DNA of 64,000 bases from Isoetes taiwanensis (GCA_021234155.1 JAJEKV010000021.1:14011760-14075759); one strand, 5' to 3'; positions 21,366 through 33,211 are shown, counted from the stretch's first letter. A program made the numbers and translations. The notes: generated by a model from the sequence alone, not told the origin.

Positions 21366-22522
21366 ACGAAGTGCTTGAAGTGAAGCAGCAGCGACTTGGA
21401 GTGAAGCCCAGGGCTCTTCCAAATTTAGACAGAAGTTAACTAAGTTTTGGACAATAATTCAAAATTTGGACAATAAGTTAACTAAGTCTTGGACGATAAT
21501 TCGATAATCTGCAAGTGTCATGTTCCAGGTATCATCATGTTATAAGTACAATTCAGTTCTTGAGACAATTACTAGATCAGGTTACACAATATAAACTATG
21601 CTTCATGTTGCATGTCCACTTGAGCATACCCATTATAACTCCATGTCTGCTCTATTGGAGATGTATCCAGTTTCCTAAACCTCTTAAGCCATTTTTGATG
21701 AATGTGCTTCAAATGTAATAGTCTCCACCTCATCTATTAACAAATTAACCTATGATTCAAGGTCAAAATGACTTGGACTTTTTATCTGCATGTGCTCAAA
21801 GGCTATTTTTGATCCATGTACTGGGCAAATTCACTCACTAATTTGACATATATTAACTGCGTCTTCAGGTAATATTTTGCCAAAATCTGCAATAATCTGC
21901 CAAAATCTTACCATGTAACTGGGTCTTCAGCACATGAAGATGCACTTTGAACTGCCAAAATAGGCTGGAAAATCTAGCATTGTTTAAAATGGCTACAACT
22001 GAAGCCAACACATCTTTGGTTGAATCTCAGACAAAAATATTCAAACATGGCTCAGACCTGCAGAAAAAAACAGTCGTTGGTGCATAGCCTAGTTCTTTGG
22101 TGCCAATTTACTCCATTCAAACCATCTGGTTCTTTGGTGCAAAATCAGACAAACCTGCGAAATCAAGAATATGAGAAATAGAAGACGAACCTCTTTGGTG
22201 TCGACTTCCTAACCTTATGTCGGCATGATCGATTCAAGAAGACTTCCTTATGTCGATTCAAGAAGACTGCCGATTTGAAAGCTGCCGATTCAAGAAGAAT
22301 CGGGAAAGCTGCCGATTTGATGTTTAAGACGAAACAGAAGACCTTATATTCAAAAGTTCACAGACCTATATTTCGATTCAATTCTTGTCTCGATTCTATG
22401 CCTCGATTCTTATATGCCTCAATGTGAAGATGAAATAGAAGATGCGAAATAGGAAGAAACGCTGCCAATTCGTTACCATAATGCTGCAATAAGAAAGAAA
22501 AAAAAAGGCTGATGCCAAGACT

Positions 22523-24290
22523 CTTTTGACAAAATCATTGATGCCATTTGTAAATCTATCCTGCTCAAGCCTCCTGATCTAGAAAAACCTTTCAAAGCTT
22601 ATATCAGTGTCACAAAAAAAGGCAATTGGTTTGGCATTGCTGCAAGAGGATCATGTGATTGCTTTTGCAAGCAAGATGTGGTCTGATACTGAATTGAGAT
22701 ATCCTAGGTTAGAAAAGAGTGCAGCAGCCTTAATGTTCTTGATAGAAAGACAAGGACACCTGCTTCAAAACAATCAAGTTCAAGTATTTATGAGGCAAAA
22801 TCCTTTGTCACTTCTTTTTGCAAAAAAGCAACCAAAGGCTAAACTATGCAGGTGGGCTTGTAAAGTCCAAGCTTATGATATTACTATAAAGGTGGTGAAG
22901 CTAATTGAGAATCCCAGCTCTTATCTTCCCTATGTACTATTTGAGCATGAAGATCAAGATGGTTTATGCAGTGATGATAATCTAACTAACTTGGTTTCTT
23001 TTGATGCAGAAAATACAGATTGGCAGCATGACATTAGAAATTATCTTGAGAGCAATGAGGTGCCAGAAAATTTGAGTAGCAGTCAAGAGAGGAGATTTAA
23101 AGACAAGTGCAAAAAGTTCAGGCTAATCGAGGGTGTTTTATGCAAAATTGACAAGGAAGGGATCCTGTTAAGATGTGTGGATGAGGAAGCGGCCAGGATG
23201 ATAATTGAAGCATGTCATGAAGGAGTATGTGGAGGACACTTTGCAGCAGACACAACTGCAAAAAAGATTTTAAGGTCAGGATATTTTTGGACCACTCTTT
23301 TTAAGGATTGCTATAATACTATAAAATGCTGCCACAAATGTCAGATCTTTGGTAGAAAAACTCTACAACCAGCAGCCCTTACTGCAATAACATCTCCTGG
23401 ACCTTTCCAAACATGGGGTTTGGATTTTATAGGCCCTATATATCCACCTTCCTCAGCTCAACACCAGTTTATATTAGTGGCCACTGATTATTTTACCAAA
23501 TGGGCAGAAGCAATTCCTTTGAGAGAAGCTAATGCTCAAGCTACTGCAAGATTCCTGCATGAAAATATTTGTGCCAGATTTGGTATTCCCTTTAAAATGA
23601 TCTCTGACAGAGGTAGCTAGTTTATCAACCATACAATTGCACTTCTGCTAGCCACCTTAAAAGTCAAACACACCAAGAGTTCGTCCTATTATCCTCAACC
23701 AGGCAGAATCAACCAATAAGACTCTCAAATCTATTCTCAAAACAACCATCAGTGTGTCAAAAAAAGATTGGCATCTGAAGCTCCATGATGCACTTTGGGC
23801 ATACAGGACTACTATCAAAACAGCTACAAAACACACTCCTTTCAGTTTGGTGTATGGGATAGAATCAGTATTGCCTATTGAGTTAGAACTTCCATCTCTC
23901 AGACTGGCTTATCAAATAAATTTGGAAATGGATGAAGCTCTAAAAGAAAGGCTTGTGAGATTGATGCAGCTTGAAGAGCATAGATATGAAGCAGAAAATG
24001 CTGTTATGAGAAAAAAGGCTAAAGACATTGCAGCCTTTAAAGCAGCACATAAATTGCAGGGAGTCTTGAAAATAGGAGAGTTGTTCTTGAAGTGGAACAA
24101 AGCAAGGGAAGAAATAGCATCCAAATTTGAGAATCTCTGGGAAGGACCTTTTGAAGTAATTGGTATAGCTGGCAAAGATTCATATTGGTTGAGAGATGTT
24201 TCTGATGGTAGAGAATTGATGAACCCCATCAACATTGTGCACCTAAAAAGGTATTGGCAACAGCATGTTGCCCTTGCTCTATTCAATTAA
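22523..24290 (+). pseudogene. Gypsy pol remnant: end of RT, RNase H, integrase
   Basis: It opens in the RT/RNase H junction (LLKPPDLEKPFKAYISV) and shifts frame in a run of A at about 22,613. RNase H follows (KKAIGLALLQEDH, FASKMWSDTELRYPRLEKS, ALMFLIERQ). Integrase shows the HHCC domain (HEGVCGGH ... CCHKCQIF) and core (TWGLDFIGP, FILVATDYFTKWAEA, KMISDRGS), then TAG at 23,618-23,620, probably from CAG. A further frameshift near 23,702 lies just before the third catalytic residue (QAESTNKTL). The C-terminal part (DALWAYRTTIKTATKHTPF, WEGPFEVIG, IVHLKRYW) ends without a chromodomain. Confidence 0.9.
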
Positions 24291-25641
24291 GTTTTTTGGA
24301 AAGATATAGGTAGGATTAGTTAGTGCATCATTTGGGAAAAATAAAAAACAGTAAAAGGCAAAATACAAAAAAACTTGAACAAGGAGAAAACAAAAATATT
24401 AAGTTGGTTCTAGTAAATTAAGTTCTGCTTTTAAGTGTATTGCTTGTGTGCTAACTAGTTTCTAGTATTGCAAGGACAAGAAGACTGTGCAGGTTATGGT
24501 CAAGTGAAGGACTGATTTAATACTAATCATAGCTCCATGCAGGTGCATCTGATCATGAGACTCATACATTTCTTTTATCACAATACACCATACTTCATCA
24601 TCTGGAGTTGCTGCCATCACTACCACAACAGCAACTTGTCTAAACTAACAAGTTTTATCTCCACATGCATCATCTGAACAAGAGTTGACCTCATTACATC
24701 TAAAGACCTTTCACATCCTCACAAATTTCCAAGCTGTTGTCACTTTACCATCCAGCAACTCTCCACTACTAAAAAGATTTGTTTTCCATGCAGGTTCATC
24801 TGAAAGAAGCCACTTTCACATACACACTCATAACACCATATCTATCACTTTCAAATCCATTTGCAGGTTCATTGAGTTGCCAAGCATATTCTCACATTGG
24901 CAACTAACTGGAGTTGTGTCATGAAGTACAAGCAGCAAGTCAAAGGGGCTGGTAGACCAGCCTTTTCTTTCAGTTTGGCATAATGCTGCCATGCTATGGC
25001 AGCATGGAAGAGCTAAGCACATTTTTGGACTGATCCTCACACTTTGATCTGAATTGCAAGAGAATAGGGAAAGACTTCACTGGCATGCATTAAGAATTTG
25101 AAGAACAAGGGAAGGACAATTGACTCAAGTCACTCAAGAGACACAAGAGGTCAATCAAGCAAAGGAAAAGAAAAGAAGAAAGGAGAGAAGACCCCTTGAA
25201 GATCATTCCATGGTATGTAACTACTTGTGATCTTGGCATCTTTGGCATTTTGACTCCCTTCTCACATTCTCTATGCACTCCACCATCCTAAAACACCATT
25301 GAACTTTGATTCCATACACATAACATCTTCCAAAGTCAAACTTGACTTTGAAAATTCTTTCTAGTCAAAACATACCTTCTTGGAACATCCATTTGCTATG
25401 CACCACCAACAACAGCTTATCATCATCCATAAGTTCAAAATGTCACTTGACTTGGTCATGCTCTTGTTCAAAATTCAACATCTCATGCAACTTGGTCAAA
25501 GAAAAAAGAAAGTTGCAAAAAAATCCCTAAGGGAATGTCCAAAACTCAAGTGTGCCCTAGGGGATGCTAAAAAGTTGCATTTCAAAGATTGGCTTATGAA
25601 AAAAGCACTTTATGGGCCAAGTCATCTTGCACTTCAATCCA
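24291..25641 (+). other. Gypsy 3' non-coding region
   Basis: There is no gene between integrase and the 3' LTR. It includes a perfect hairpin at 24,983-25,005 (ATGCTGCCAT, loop GCT, ATGGCAGCAT). No clear polypurine tract abuts the LTR; the bases before it read CTTCAATCCA. Confidence 0.7.
24983..25005. repeat. Perfect hairpin, 10-bp arms, 3-nt loop
   Basis: ATGCTGCCAT and ATGGCAGCAT flank GCT. It lies in the Gypsy 3' non-coding region. Confidence 0.8.
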
Positions 25642-27552
25642 TGTGCCAAGTCATCATACACATCATCACTCTAGCCATGCCATGTCATATTTCCATATTC
25701 AAAATCGAAATCTATATCAAAGCATCAAACTAGCACCCATTGTTGCCACATCATCATTGCCACCTCATCACTATCCACTTGTCACACACATCATCTCCAC
25801 ATCATCTACAATTTTGACTAGAAAGAATTTTCTAAGCTCAAGTTGGTTGACACATCATCATCACCATTTGCCATGTCATACTCACCTAGCCTTGTCATCA
25901 TTTCCATATGCCACATCATCCACTCCCTAAGCCCATTTTTTAGCCAAATTCAAAAATGCTCCATTGCAAGAAAAGATTCCAGAATCTTCTAGAGTGCAAA
26001 AAAAGATTCCCATAGGAAAAAACAAAATTGAAAAAAAGTTTTATTTTGGGCATTATATTTGCTTCCTAGGGAATCGTGCCATAGACCTTGGGGTGCAAAA
26101 AGTTTCCTATCTACCCCCCAGTCTATTTTCTTCTCCCAGCCAATCCCCCCATGCCACGTGGAACATCCGGGCGTGTGGGGGTGGTTGAGGTAACGAATCC
26201 CACGTGAATATTGCACGTTATTATTATAAATAACGAATTTATTTCTTGTTATATACCTTGGGGCGCCCAGCTAAAGAATGTCTGTGGGATATTTCACATG
26301 TGTCTTCACGAACCCTAAAGCCTGGAACTGCCAAGATCCACCTAATCCGGCCTAACTAACTGATCAATCATGAACCAAACCTGCCGGATTACCATGTTTA
26401 ATGCCAAGAATGCCAAGTATCAGCTAAAAGACAGAGAATTAATGCGAATAGATCAAGAACTCGACAAAACAGAGCATCTACAAAAGGGGCTTTTGAACAG
26501 AAAGAAAATTCGAGGGCTTTGAGGCAAAGAAGAGATTCCTGGCTTTGAAGAAGGACCGGCTTGATCATCCTGAGCTTGATCCCGACCTCCAATGTTTACC
26601 TGTGATCTGGATTATTGACTAAATTCTCTACATTGATTGAATGTTCGCCTATTTGATCCTGCGCCCAAGACCTTGAGCTTGGGATATATGTTGTTATCTT
26701 CTGAGTGTTTGATTCAATTGAAAATCCAACCCTTGTTGTGAAGTGTTCATCTCACATTGAGTCATATTACCAAAAAATAATAGTTATTAGAGGTCCTCTG
26801 TAGTACTTCATTCCAATCTCCAAGTATTGTCAGTATGCCCAGTTAGTACATCTTTAGAGAAGGCAAAAATTAAGCTGTTATCAATCCAAATCATCAATAC
26901 AATGTTGAGTTGGCAAGTTTGAATCTAGTAGTAATTGGCATTAGGCATTTGAGCACATGAAAGCAGTCCTGAGAATATTGGTGTTGCTAAGTAACATATG
27001 TTGAGCATGGGAGCATCAGACAAGCGTGCATTCCTTTTGTAGAAAGCACTCAGCTTTAGAATTGTTTATCCCTTGCAGCCTATAGCAAAAAAGGCATCAA
27101 AAAAGAGAAAATTAGAGTCCCATTTGCAAAAAGAAGTCTTGGCCCTTAGTATGCAGACATTCCCAAGAAGAGTTAAGTTTGCAAAACAAGAAAATTCATT
27201 GTCAACATCGAGATCATAATTCAAGCTCTCTGCCAGGGATATTGACCTAAAATTGACGGGGTCAGGAGCTGGAATTTGGCCTATCTAATCCTATCAGACC
27301 TGTCTAGACTTTTGCAGCCTGTCAGATAGAAGTGTTGAGCACATTTGGGGATAAAAATCATGTCAAAAACTTGAATGGTGTGCACGCTACAGATTTTATT
27401 TTGAGGCAGACTTTTTAGTCTTCAGGGAAAGATGTTCCCAGCAATCTTTTGAGCATTATTTCTGGAATCGTTATACTCAGAGTGGTTGCCTCAAGCAACC
27501 TGGAGGTTCTAAACCACTGAGGTTGAAGGTTTTGCCAGGAATACCTTCAACA
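25642..27552 (+). repeat. Gypsy 3' LTR, 1,911 bp
   Basis: Partner of 17,341-19,200 with the same ends. It contains about 50 bp (near 25,870-25,920) absent from the 5' LTR. Both G-boxes and the TATA-like box are present. It ends at a break inside a DUF7869-type coding frame. Confidence 0.93.
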
Positions 27553-29143
27553 GGAACCCCAAATTGACTTTTTCAAAAATACTCACAGCTGTTAAGTAGG
27601 ATAGGAAAGAAAACATCCACCTGTTCTTATTTTGACCAGCACAATTATCTAGTTGCAAGAGGAGCTTTCTGGGCAGATCTCGAGGTTTAGCACGAGATGT
27701 TGAAGCTCCAACATGTTCATTAGGTCCATGCCTCCTAAACCTTGCCTTGCTAAACTTTTCAATACTATTAGGGATTCCATCCAACAATGCACTATGTAGT
27801 GCCTGGCTAGCTGTAGGATCCTGGAGGTGACCATTGTAATCATTCTCATAGTTTCTTAAACACCTCATGATACTCCCAATGTGAAAATCTGGACCATCAC
27901 TCCACAACTCTAAACTGAAATGGCCATAGTAGGTCTGAGACTGCCCATGCAATATTGCCCCAGTCATTGAAATCTGCAAAGGGTATGATCTTCCACATGA
28001 CTTAGGAATGAATTGTGGAAGACAAGTCTTCTGTTGGTCCATTTTATCATGTACAATACATAGATAGTTATTAGGTTCCATTGCAGATAAGGTCCTCCAC
28101 ATCCAATAAGTTGATCTACATGATAGTTGATCTGTCATATGGTCCTTCATATGCTCCCTTATCTTTGCCCTTAGACTTGGTTGCACAGTCTTATCTAATG
28201 TCTCCTTCAGCTTAGCACGTAAATTGCACTTTGCAAAGTTGTTTGAAGTTGCTATGGTCACATGCTTGAAATGCTTATTCCATAGCCTACTAAAACTGGG
28301 CTGGGATATAGAGGTCACTCCAAGTTCCCGAAGCAATGCATTTATTTCCTCTAATATGCTCTTCTAGGTACAATGGGATGGCAATCTCTTTTCAACAATA
28401 ACTCTACCCTGTTCATCCTTCTTACTCTTATGTGGCATGTTTTCTGCATTGAAATCCATATATCTTTCAAATATTTCCTTTGCAGCTATAGTTCTTGAGG
28501 TAGGCCTTACCAGGCCAGTGTTCCCGTGCAATGCAATTTTACTACCATTTTCATGTCTCTTTTGCCAGTTGTGCCAAGAAGAGGTTGGAATTCCATGTAT
28601 AGACATCCATGCTTTTGAACATATCAACTTTCCGTTCAATGAAAATCTTTTCTTCTTTGATCTTTCATCCTGAATTGCATAGCCAAATATGGTGTACATG
28701 AAATTCCTCCTGCTATCACACTTATGTTCTTGATATGTAGCTCTTGCTCCCACAATCTCGTCTATTGTGAACATTCTAATACAAGAGGCCCAACAACATT
28801 CACTTCCTCTAACCTTCATCAGGGCTTTAGGAGAACAATCATAATCTGACTTGCATCTTTTGGTGGGATAATGTTTGAAAGTTGGAAGTGGCCTCTTTCT
28901 ACACTGTGTGAACATTATTGACAATGGTTTCACATCTATAGGAAACATGTAGTTCCCCTCTAGTTGAATACTGTCCCTAGGCCATGCAACAATAGTTGGA
29001 ACCTCTAGTTGCTTCACACAAGCAAGGCATTCTTGTTTGCTTGAACCCTTTTCCTTCCCATCTATATATAGTAATAAAGGAGTTTTGGGATAATCTGTGC
29101 GCAAAATCTCGGGCGTTAATTTTGTTGTTTTTGTAGCTTTCAT
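27553..29143 (-). pseudogene. DUF7869-type protein, C-terminus cut off by the Gypsy LTR
   Basis: One minus-strand frame starts at 29,143 (MKATKTTKLTPEILR) and stays open for about 530 codons except for a single TAG at 28,364-28,366. Motifs are a Cys-rich region (GSECCWASCIRMFTIDEI), RRNFMYTIFGYAI, SKAWMSIHGIPTSSW, a region typically preceding DUF7869 (GVTSISQPSFSRLW), and the RNase-H-like hallmark LLLQLDNCAGQNKNRWMFSF. It breaks at KVNLGF, where family members continue with a conserved His-rich segment. This family is often transposon-associated. It probably had a DDE-like or nuclease fold; the function is unknown. Confidence 0.65.
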
Positions 29144-30118
29144 TTGGGGCCGTTTAGTAAGTAGTTATTATTTATCTTTCGTTGCTCAATCAATGCATAG
29201 GAGAAATGACCTGAACGATTTTGCCCTATTGCGACTGAGAGTATTTTCTTGAAAATAAATTGTGTGCGCTGAATAATATTTTGCCGGTTTTCAGATAGGA
29301 TCGATAGCTCCAGTGCTTGGATTCAAAGGGAAACCTCTGCCTTCTTTATCAAAGGGATCCGCTATAAATCTATAGGATTGTGCACACTATGGTTATTGCA
29401 AAAGCAGGCTTAGGCGCATGAAGCTGTCGCTGCATCTTCTTCGTCTAAAAAATATGGTAGATATGTGGACTCTGTATACTATTTTTCCTTAGGTTATGAA
29501 TTATCAATGTGTGTCCACAAAAGAAAAGAAGATTGATTCTTAAATCCGACAATGTGGTGTTGCCTTGTAGCCGTTTTCGTCTAAATACTGTTGTCTGGTC
29601 TTTTAGAGCACAAGAAACGAGACCACAAATGGAACCCGGGAATAGGAAGGAGAAAGAAAAGCACCAACAGACCCAGCCAAGTCCGCCAGCGAGGAAAATG
29701 AATAAGGTAGCTAATTTACTCCGTGGGTCTTGACGAAAAGAGTCAGAGATGAATAGGACACCTCTGTTGAAAACACTTTTTGGTCTTCGAGAATCATTTC
29801 TGTAAACCAACAACGTATTGTGTTTCTTTCTCCTGCTATATCCACGTCTTTTTTCACTCTTGGTGACCCAATTCATGAATGAATCAGGTAAACGAAAGAA
29901 GATAGAGACGTATTCATCTCTAAGCAACAATTTCGGCAAAGAAGAAATGGAAAAGCAACAAATTGATGAGGTAATCTACTTGAAGCTCACTTTTTCTTTC
30001 ACTATATACTTTCGATGGCATGCTTTAGGCTTTAGAGATTCTATTATATACAAACAGAAGCAAGCTCAATGCTCCTTTGGCTATGGTTTTTTCTAAGCAT
30101 TTAAATGTGCAGCCTAAC
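29144..30118. other. Stretch without a clear gene
   Basis: Short plus-strand frames (for example 29,628-29,733, Lys/Gln/Pro-rich, and 29,875-29,970) could be exons of a lost gene, but splice sites and homology cannot be supported. A 164-codon minus-strand frame at 29,445-29,939 overlaps them and has no recognisable motif. Confidence 0.4.
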
Positions 30119-31229
30119 CTGTGATGCCAAGATCTTCATATTTTGGCTCCTGGACAATGGCAAGCACTGGTTTAAGAATGTGAGGAGCACAAACGATGGT
30201 ATAGGAAAGTTTTTGAATATTTGAATAGTTTGGATCTATCATGGATGCAATAACAGAAAGCTTCTGATTCGTTTGTCCTTCTTATGCACAATCTAAAGGA
30301 ATGTTTCTTATCTAGGCACCTTGGCAGGCCAAGGGTTCAGGGCAACGCTTCAGGCCAAATCGATGGCGAGAAAGATAATGCATCCATGCAACTGCAGAAG
30401 ACATTTATTAAGAAAGTCCAGCTTCAAGTGGGCGATGCAGATGTCTGCCCTTGTTATGTTGTGAAAAAAGCAAAATTCTGAATGGCATGTTGAGGTCAAA
30501 TGTCACCTTTCTTGGGGCGAGTGCAATTCTTTTTGTCCTTGGGGAAGAAGTATCCATGCATGAAGAGTGCATTAAGTTGCGGGCTCTGGTTGATGCCATT
30601 TTAAATAGAACACAGGCCTCTCTTGTAATCATGGCCCTGCAATCCTTTCCTAACAAGCAAGCCATATCAAACATGTTGGACATGTCTAATCAGGGTAGCC
30701 TTAAGATGAGTGCCTGGTCAGGTTTCTCAATTCTTGATAGCATAATAAAGGCATTTTTCAGTGATAGCTTTTTGGTTGATGCCCTTAAACGGCTAGCTTA
30801 TATGGCACAATCACAGCCAGATGTACATGCTTTTCATATTCAAGATTTAGTCTCAGAGTACCTGCAATCATCTCTAAAGTTACTTCTGGCAAAGAGGTCA
30901 TTGGCAGTGCCCCAAATGTGCATAGATCTTTTTAACCATGCATATTAAATGTTGTGGATGAAGCTAAATTGATTGCAAGAAGTGCACCACCAAATTGGCC
31001 ACCGTCAGAATCTGGATTTGCACTGAATATGCTGAGGGAACCGATGTATGGATTATCTCAGCCTGGTCTACTCTATTGTGGATGGAATGAAGTGGAGTTA
31101 TCGCAATCTATTTTACATGGATGTCAATTACGCCCATTTTCGTGTTATACAAATGAAGCAGGTGCAATTAGTCATCTATCTGTGACATTCTCTGCACTGG
31201 AGAGACAAATAATGGTAGTGCCAGGTTGA
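30119..31229 (+). pseudogene. SAC3/GANP-like C-terminal gene fragment
   Basis: Three adjacent frames read as one protein: EEHKRWYRKVFEYLNSLDLS and QKASDSFVLLMHNLKECFLS (about 30,170-30,480), FLGASAILFVLGEEVSMHEE and FSILDSIIKAFFSDSF (30,451-30,948), then VVDEAKLIARSAPPNWPPSE (30,954-31,229). The pattern resembles the C-terminal region of plant SAC3B-type proteins (TREX-2 mRNA export). I recognise it by pattern only. Two TAA stops look like CAA changes, and frameshifts occur near 30,470 and 30,950. The pieces lie together without introns, which suggests a processed or captured copy. The PPR fragment starts only 8 bp downstream. Confidence 0.45.
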
Positions 31230-31236
31230 CTGCATT

Positions 31237-32064
31237 ATGCCAAAGTTGGGATCCATGAAACTATTTTGTCAAATGCAGCAGCTTGGTTTCAAACCGAACA
31301 AGGTAACATATTTAGATGTCTTAGATGAATTGTTTGATATGATGCCTGCACGGAACATAGTTTCATGGACTACGATGATTTCAGGGCATGCTCGACATGG
31401 CCTATACAGGGAGGCTATTATATGCTTCAGGCATATACAGCAAGATGGTTTAAAGCCAAACAAAGTTACCTATCTCACTGTTCTGACTGCCTTTGCAAAT
31501 ATAGGAGCCCTAGCATGGGCAAAGCATGTCCATTCTCAGCTACTGAAAACTGAACTGGAGTCAGATATCTTTATGGGAAATAACTTGATTGTCATGTATA
31601 GCCATTGTGGCAGCATGGAATGTGCTCAACAAGTTTTTGATCACATGTTCACAAGAGATTCTATTTCCTGGAACGCCATTATCTCAACATATGCTGACCA
31701 TGGTCATCGAGAAGCTTTGAAGCTTTTGTCTGAAATGCAGCTGCAGGGCTCAACGCCAGACAAGATTACACATATTGCAATTTTAAATGCTTGTAGTCAC
31801 ATGGGTTTAGTAGACGAAGGCCACCATCATTTCGTTTGTATGCATGAACATGGCAGAACTAATATGTTAGAGGAGCATTATGCATGTGCCATTGATCTCC
31901 TTGGACGTGCAGGATGCTTGCTGGAAGTAAGAGACTGCACAGGCTCGATGCGACTGCCACCAGATTCAGCAGTTTGGAGGGCATTTCTTGGTGCCTGCAT
32001 CAGTCGGAGTAATAAAGAATTAGCAGAACATGCTATAACAGAGATCTCAAGTTTGGATTTATAA
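31237..32064 (+). pseudogene. PLS-type PPR protein fragment with a partial E motif
   Basis: 275 codons with repeated PPR units: LGFKPNKVTYLDVL, ARNIVSWTTMISGHARHGLY, DGLKPNKVTYLTVLTAFANI, DIFMGNNLIVMYSHCGSMEC, DSISWNAIISTYADHGHREA, STPDKITHIAILNACSHMG, and YACAIDLLGRAG. The end (PDSAVWRAFLGACISRSNKE) is the start of an E motif, then stops early. Normal plant PLS proteins are 500-900 residues with an organelle-targeting N-terminus; this lacks both ends and has an internal deletion after the first motif. It probably came from an organelle RNA-processing gene. The nearby SAC3-like piece and Helitron-like end suggest capture. Confidence 0.8.
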
Positions 32065-32107
32065 GATACATGCTATAACAGAGATCTCAAGTTTGGATTT
32101 ATAAGAT
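32028..32107 (+). repeat. 40-bp tandem duplication across the PPR stop codon
   Basis: Two identical 40-bp units (32,028-32,067 and 32,068-32,107) start ACATGCTATAACAGAG. The first contains the last PPR codons and TAA (32,062-32,064). Confidence 0.95.
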
Positions 32108-33183
32108 ATAGCTGGCTTTACTTTAATATCAAATGTATATGCGCCCTCTTTATGAGCCAAATGAACCACAACCCCAAAATTATATAAATAGTGAGAATGA
32201 AATAATTTTCAAAGTCTCACTTGGAAGCATGGTAGATGCAAACATCCACCATTGCTCAATGATGCAAACAAAGACTAGAAAGATTGCAATGCCTTGTATA
32301 ACTTCTGCTCCACTAAATATTTCGAGATGTATTGACTCTTTGCAAGAGAGCTATTTAGCTGCAAGGTTGGAGGATATTTGAAAAGCCGATTATCCAGAAT
32401 GGAGATGGAAACTTGCTTGGATAGCCTTATAAGCACGTTACATCAAAAGTGAGACAAACAAATTCATATAGTAGGAATTAAGAAGTTTGTATACCCATAA
32501 GTAAGGAATTTGGCATACACTTCTTTGTTTTGGCACTATTTATTCAAATGCACAAAGGAACAATTTACAAGATCATATATTGAATGATTTGTGTTTGGGA
32601 GGTTTTCCTAAATAACACTTTCATTATAATGTGGAATAGAGATATTGCTAAGGCAGAACTAAAGGTTTCACAAAAAGCAACGTTGTCAACATAACCCATA
32701 ACAATTGAACCTATACCATTAAGGGGGGCAATGTCATGCGTCATTTTTGCTATATGTTGGTTATTCTAAATCCTCGTGAATTTGACCAATTATTTTTAAC
32801 ATAAACAACGAAGCTTAACTACTCAAAGAGGTACCCATAACTCCATGCATCAAATGCACACATTTGTACATGAAATGCTTTTCAAAATTAACTTGAATCT
32901 GTGTATAACGATAACATTTTTCTATAGTTTATTCTCAATACTTGATTTTCAATTCCTCAGCCTGTTGTGTACATATTCTATGTGAATAACATATGTATCC
33001 TACTCTACATCGCCAAAACATGATCTTTGTAAAATATACTTCATGTATTATTATTTTTGAACTTATGCCTATAGAAAAGACCAGCAACGCCGGGCACTTT
33101 CTCTTAAAGCATAATTCTATCTTTTACATCTCTAAAAGAATAAAATTTATTTTTATTAGCTTTTTAACTTGTGCCTGACGAAA
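32108..33183. other. AT-rich stretch without a gene
   Basis: No coding sequence can be supported. Near its end a 45-bp motif occurs twice (from about 33,060 and 33,167): AACTTRTGCCT ... CAGCAACGCYGGGCACTTT. The second copy forms the Helitron-like end below. Confidence 0.55.
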
Positions 33184-33211
33184 GCCCAGCAACGCTGGGC
33201 ACTTTTTCTAG
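33184..33211 (+). mobile_element. Helitron-like 3' terminus (hairpin plus CTAG)
   Basis: GCCCAGC, loop AAC, GCTGGGC (33,184-33,200) forms a perfect 7-bp hairpin followed by ACTTTTT and CTAG (33,208-33,211), with T as the next base. A short GC hairpin about 10 bases before CTRR, inserted before T, is the known 3' end of Helitrons. A weaker copy without CTRR lies at 33,079-33,106. The matching 5' TC end was not found. If real, the element body lies to the left and may include the PPR and SAC3 pieces. Confidence 0.5.

Larger units (their letters stand above)
20069..22522. other. Non-coding segment replacing Gypsy protease and RT
   Basis: No protease, RT or other recognisable domain is present in any frame, although gag precedes it and the end of RT/RNase H follows. 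It contains a SINE-like unit (20,345-20,595), a diverged tandem array (21,050-21,365), and a 22.0-22.35 kb stretch with repeated TCTTTGGTGC and CTGCCGATT motifs. This is either inserted DNA plus a deletion or a non-autonomous Gypsy lineage carrying its own filler. Confidence 0.7.
17341..27552 (+). mobile_element. Gypsy-type LTR retrotransposon, internally deleted
   Basis: Two long LTRs (17,341-19,200 and 25,642-27,552) begin TGTGCCAAG and end CTTCAACA. The interior carries gag (19,244-20,068), then about 2.4 kb of unrelated DNA in place of protease and RT, then the end of RT, RNase H and integrase (22,523-24,290), and about 1.35 kb without coding potential. Integrase after RNase H defines Gypsy. 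No chromodomain follows integrase, pointing to a non-chromovirus lineage. The flanks do not share a target duplication (AATTT against GGAAC), so the two ends may come from different copies. Confidence 0.9.

Noticed and set aside
29445-29939. 164-codon minus-strand frame as a gene
   Set aside because: It has no motif, opposite-strand frames look equally plausible, and no splice or promoter signals support it.
33184-33206. Hairpin plus T-run read as a Rho-independent terminator
   Set aside because: The surroundings are eukaryotic; the CTAG end followed by T fits a Helitron terminus better.
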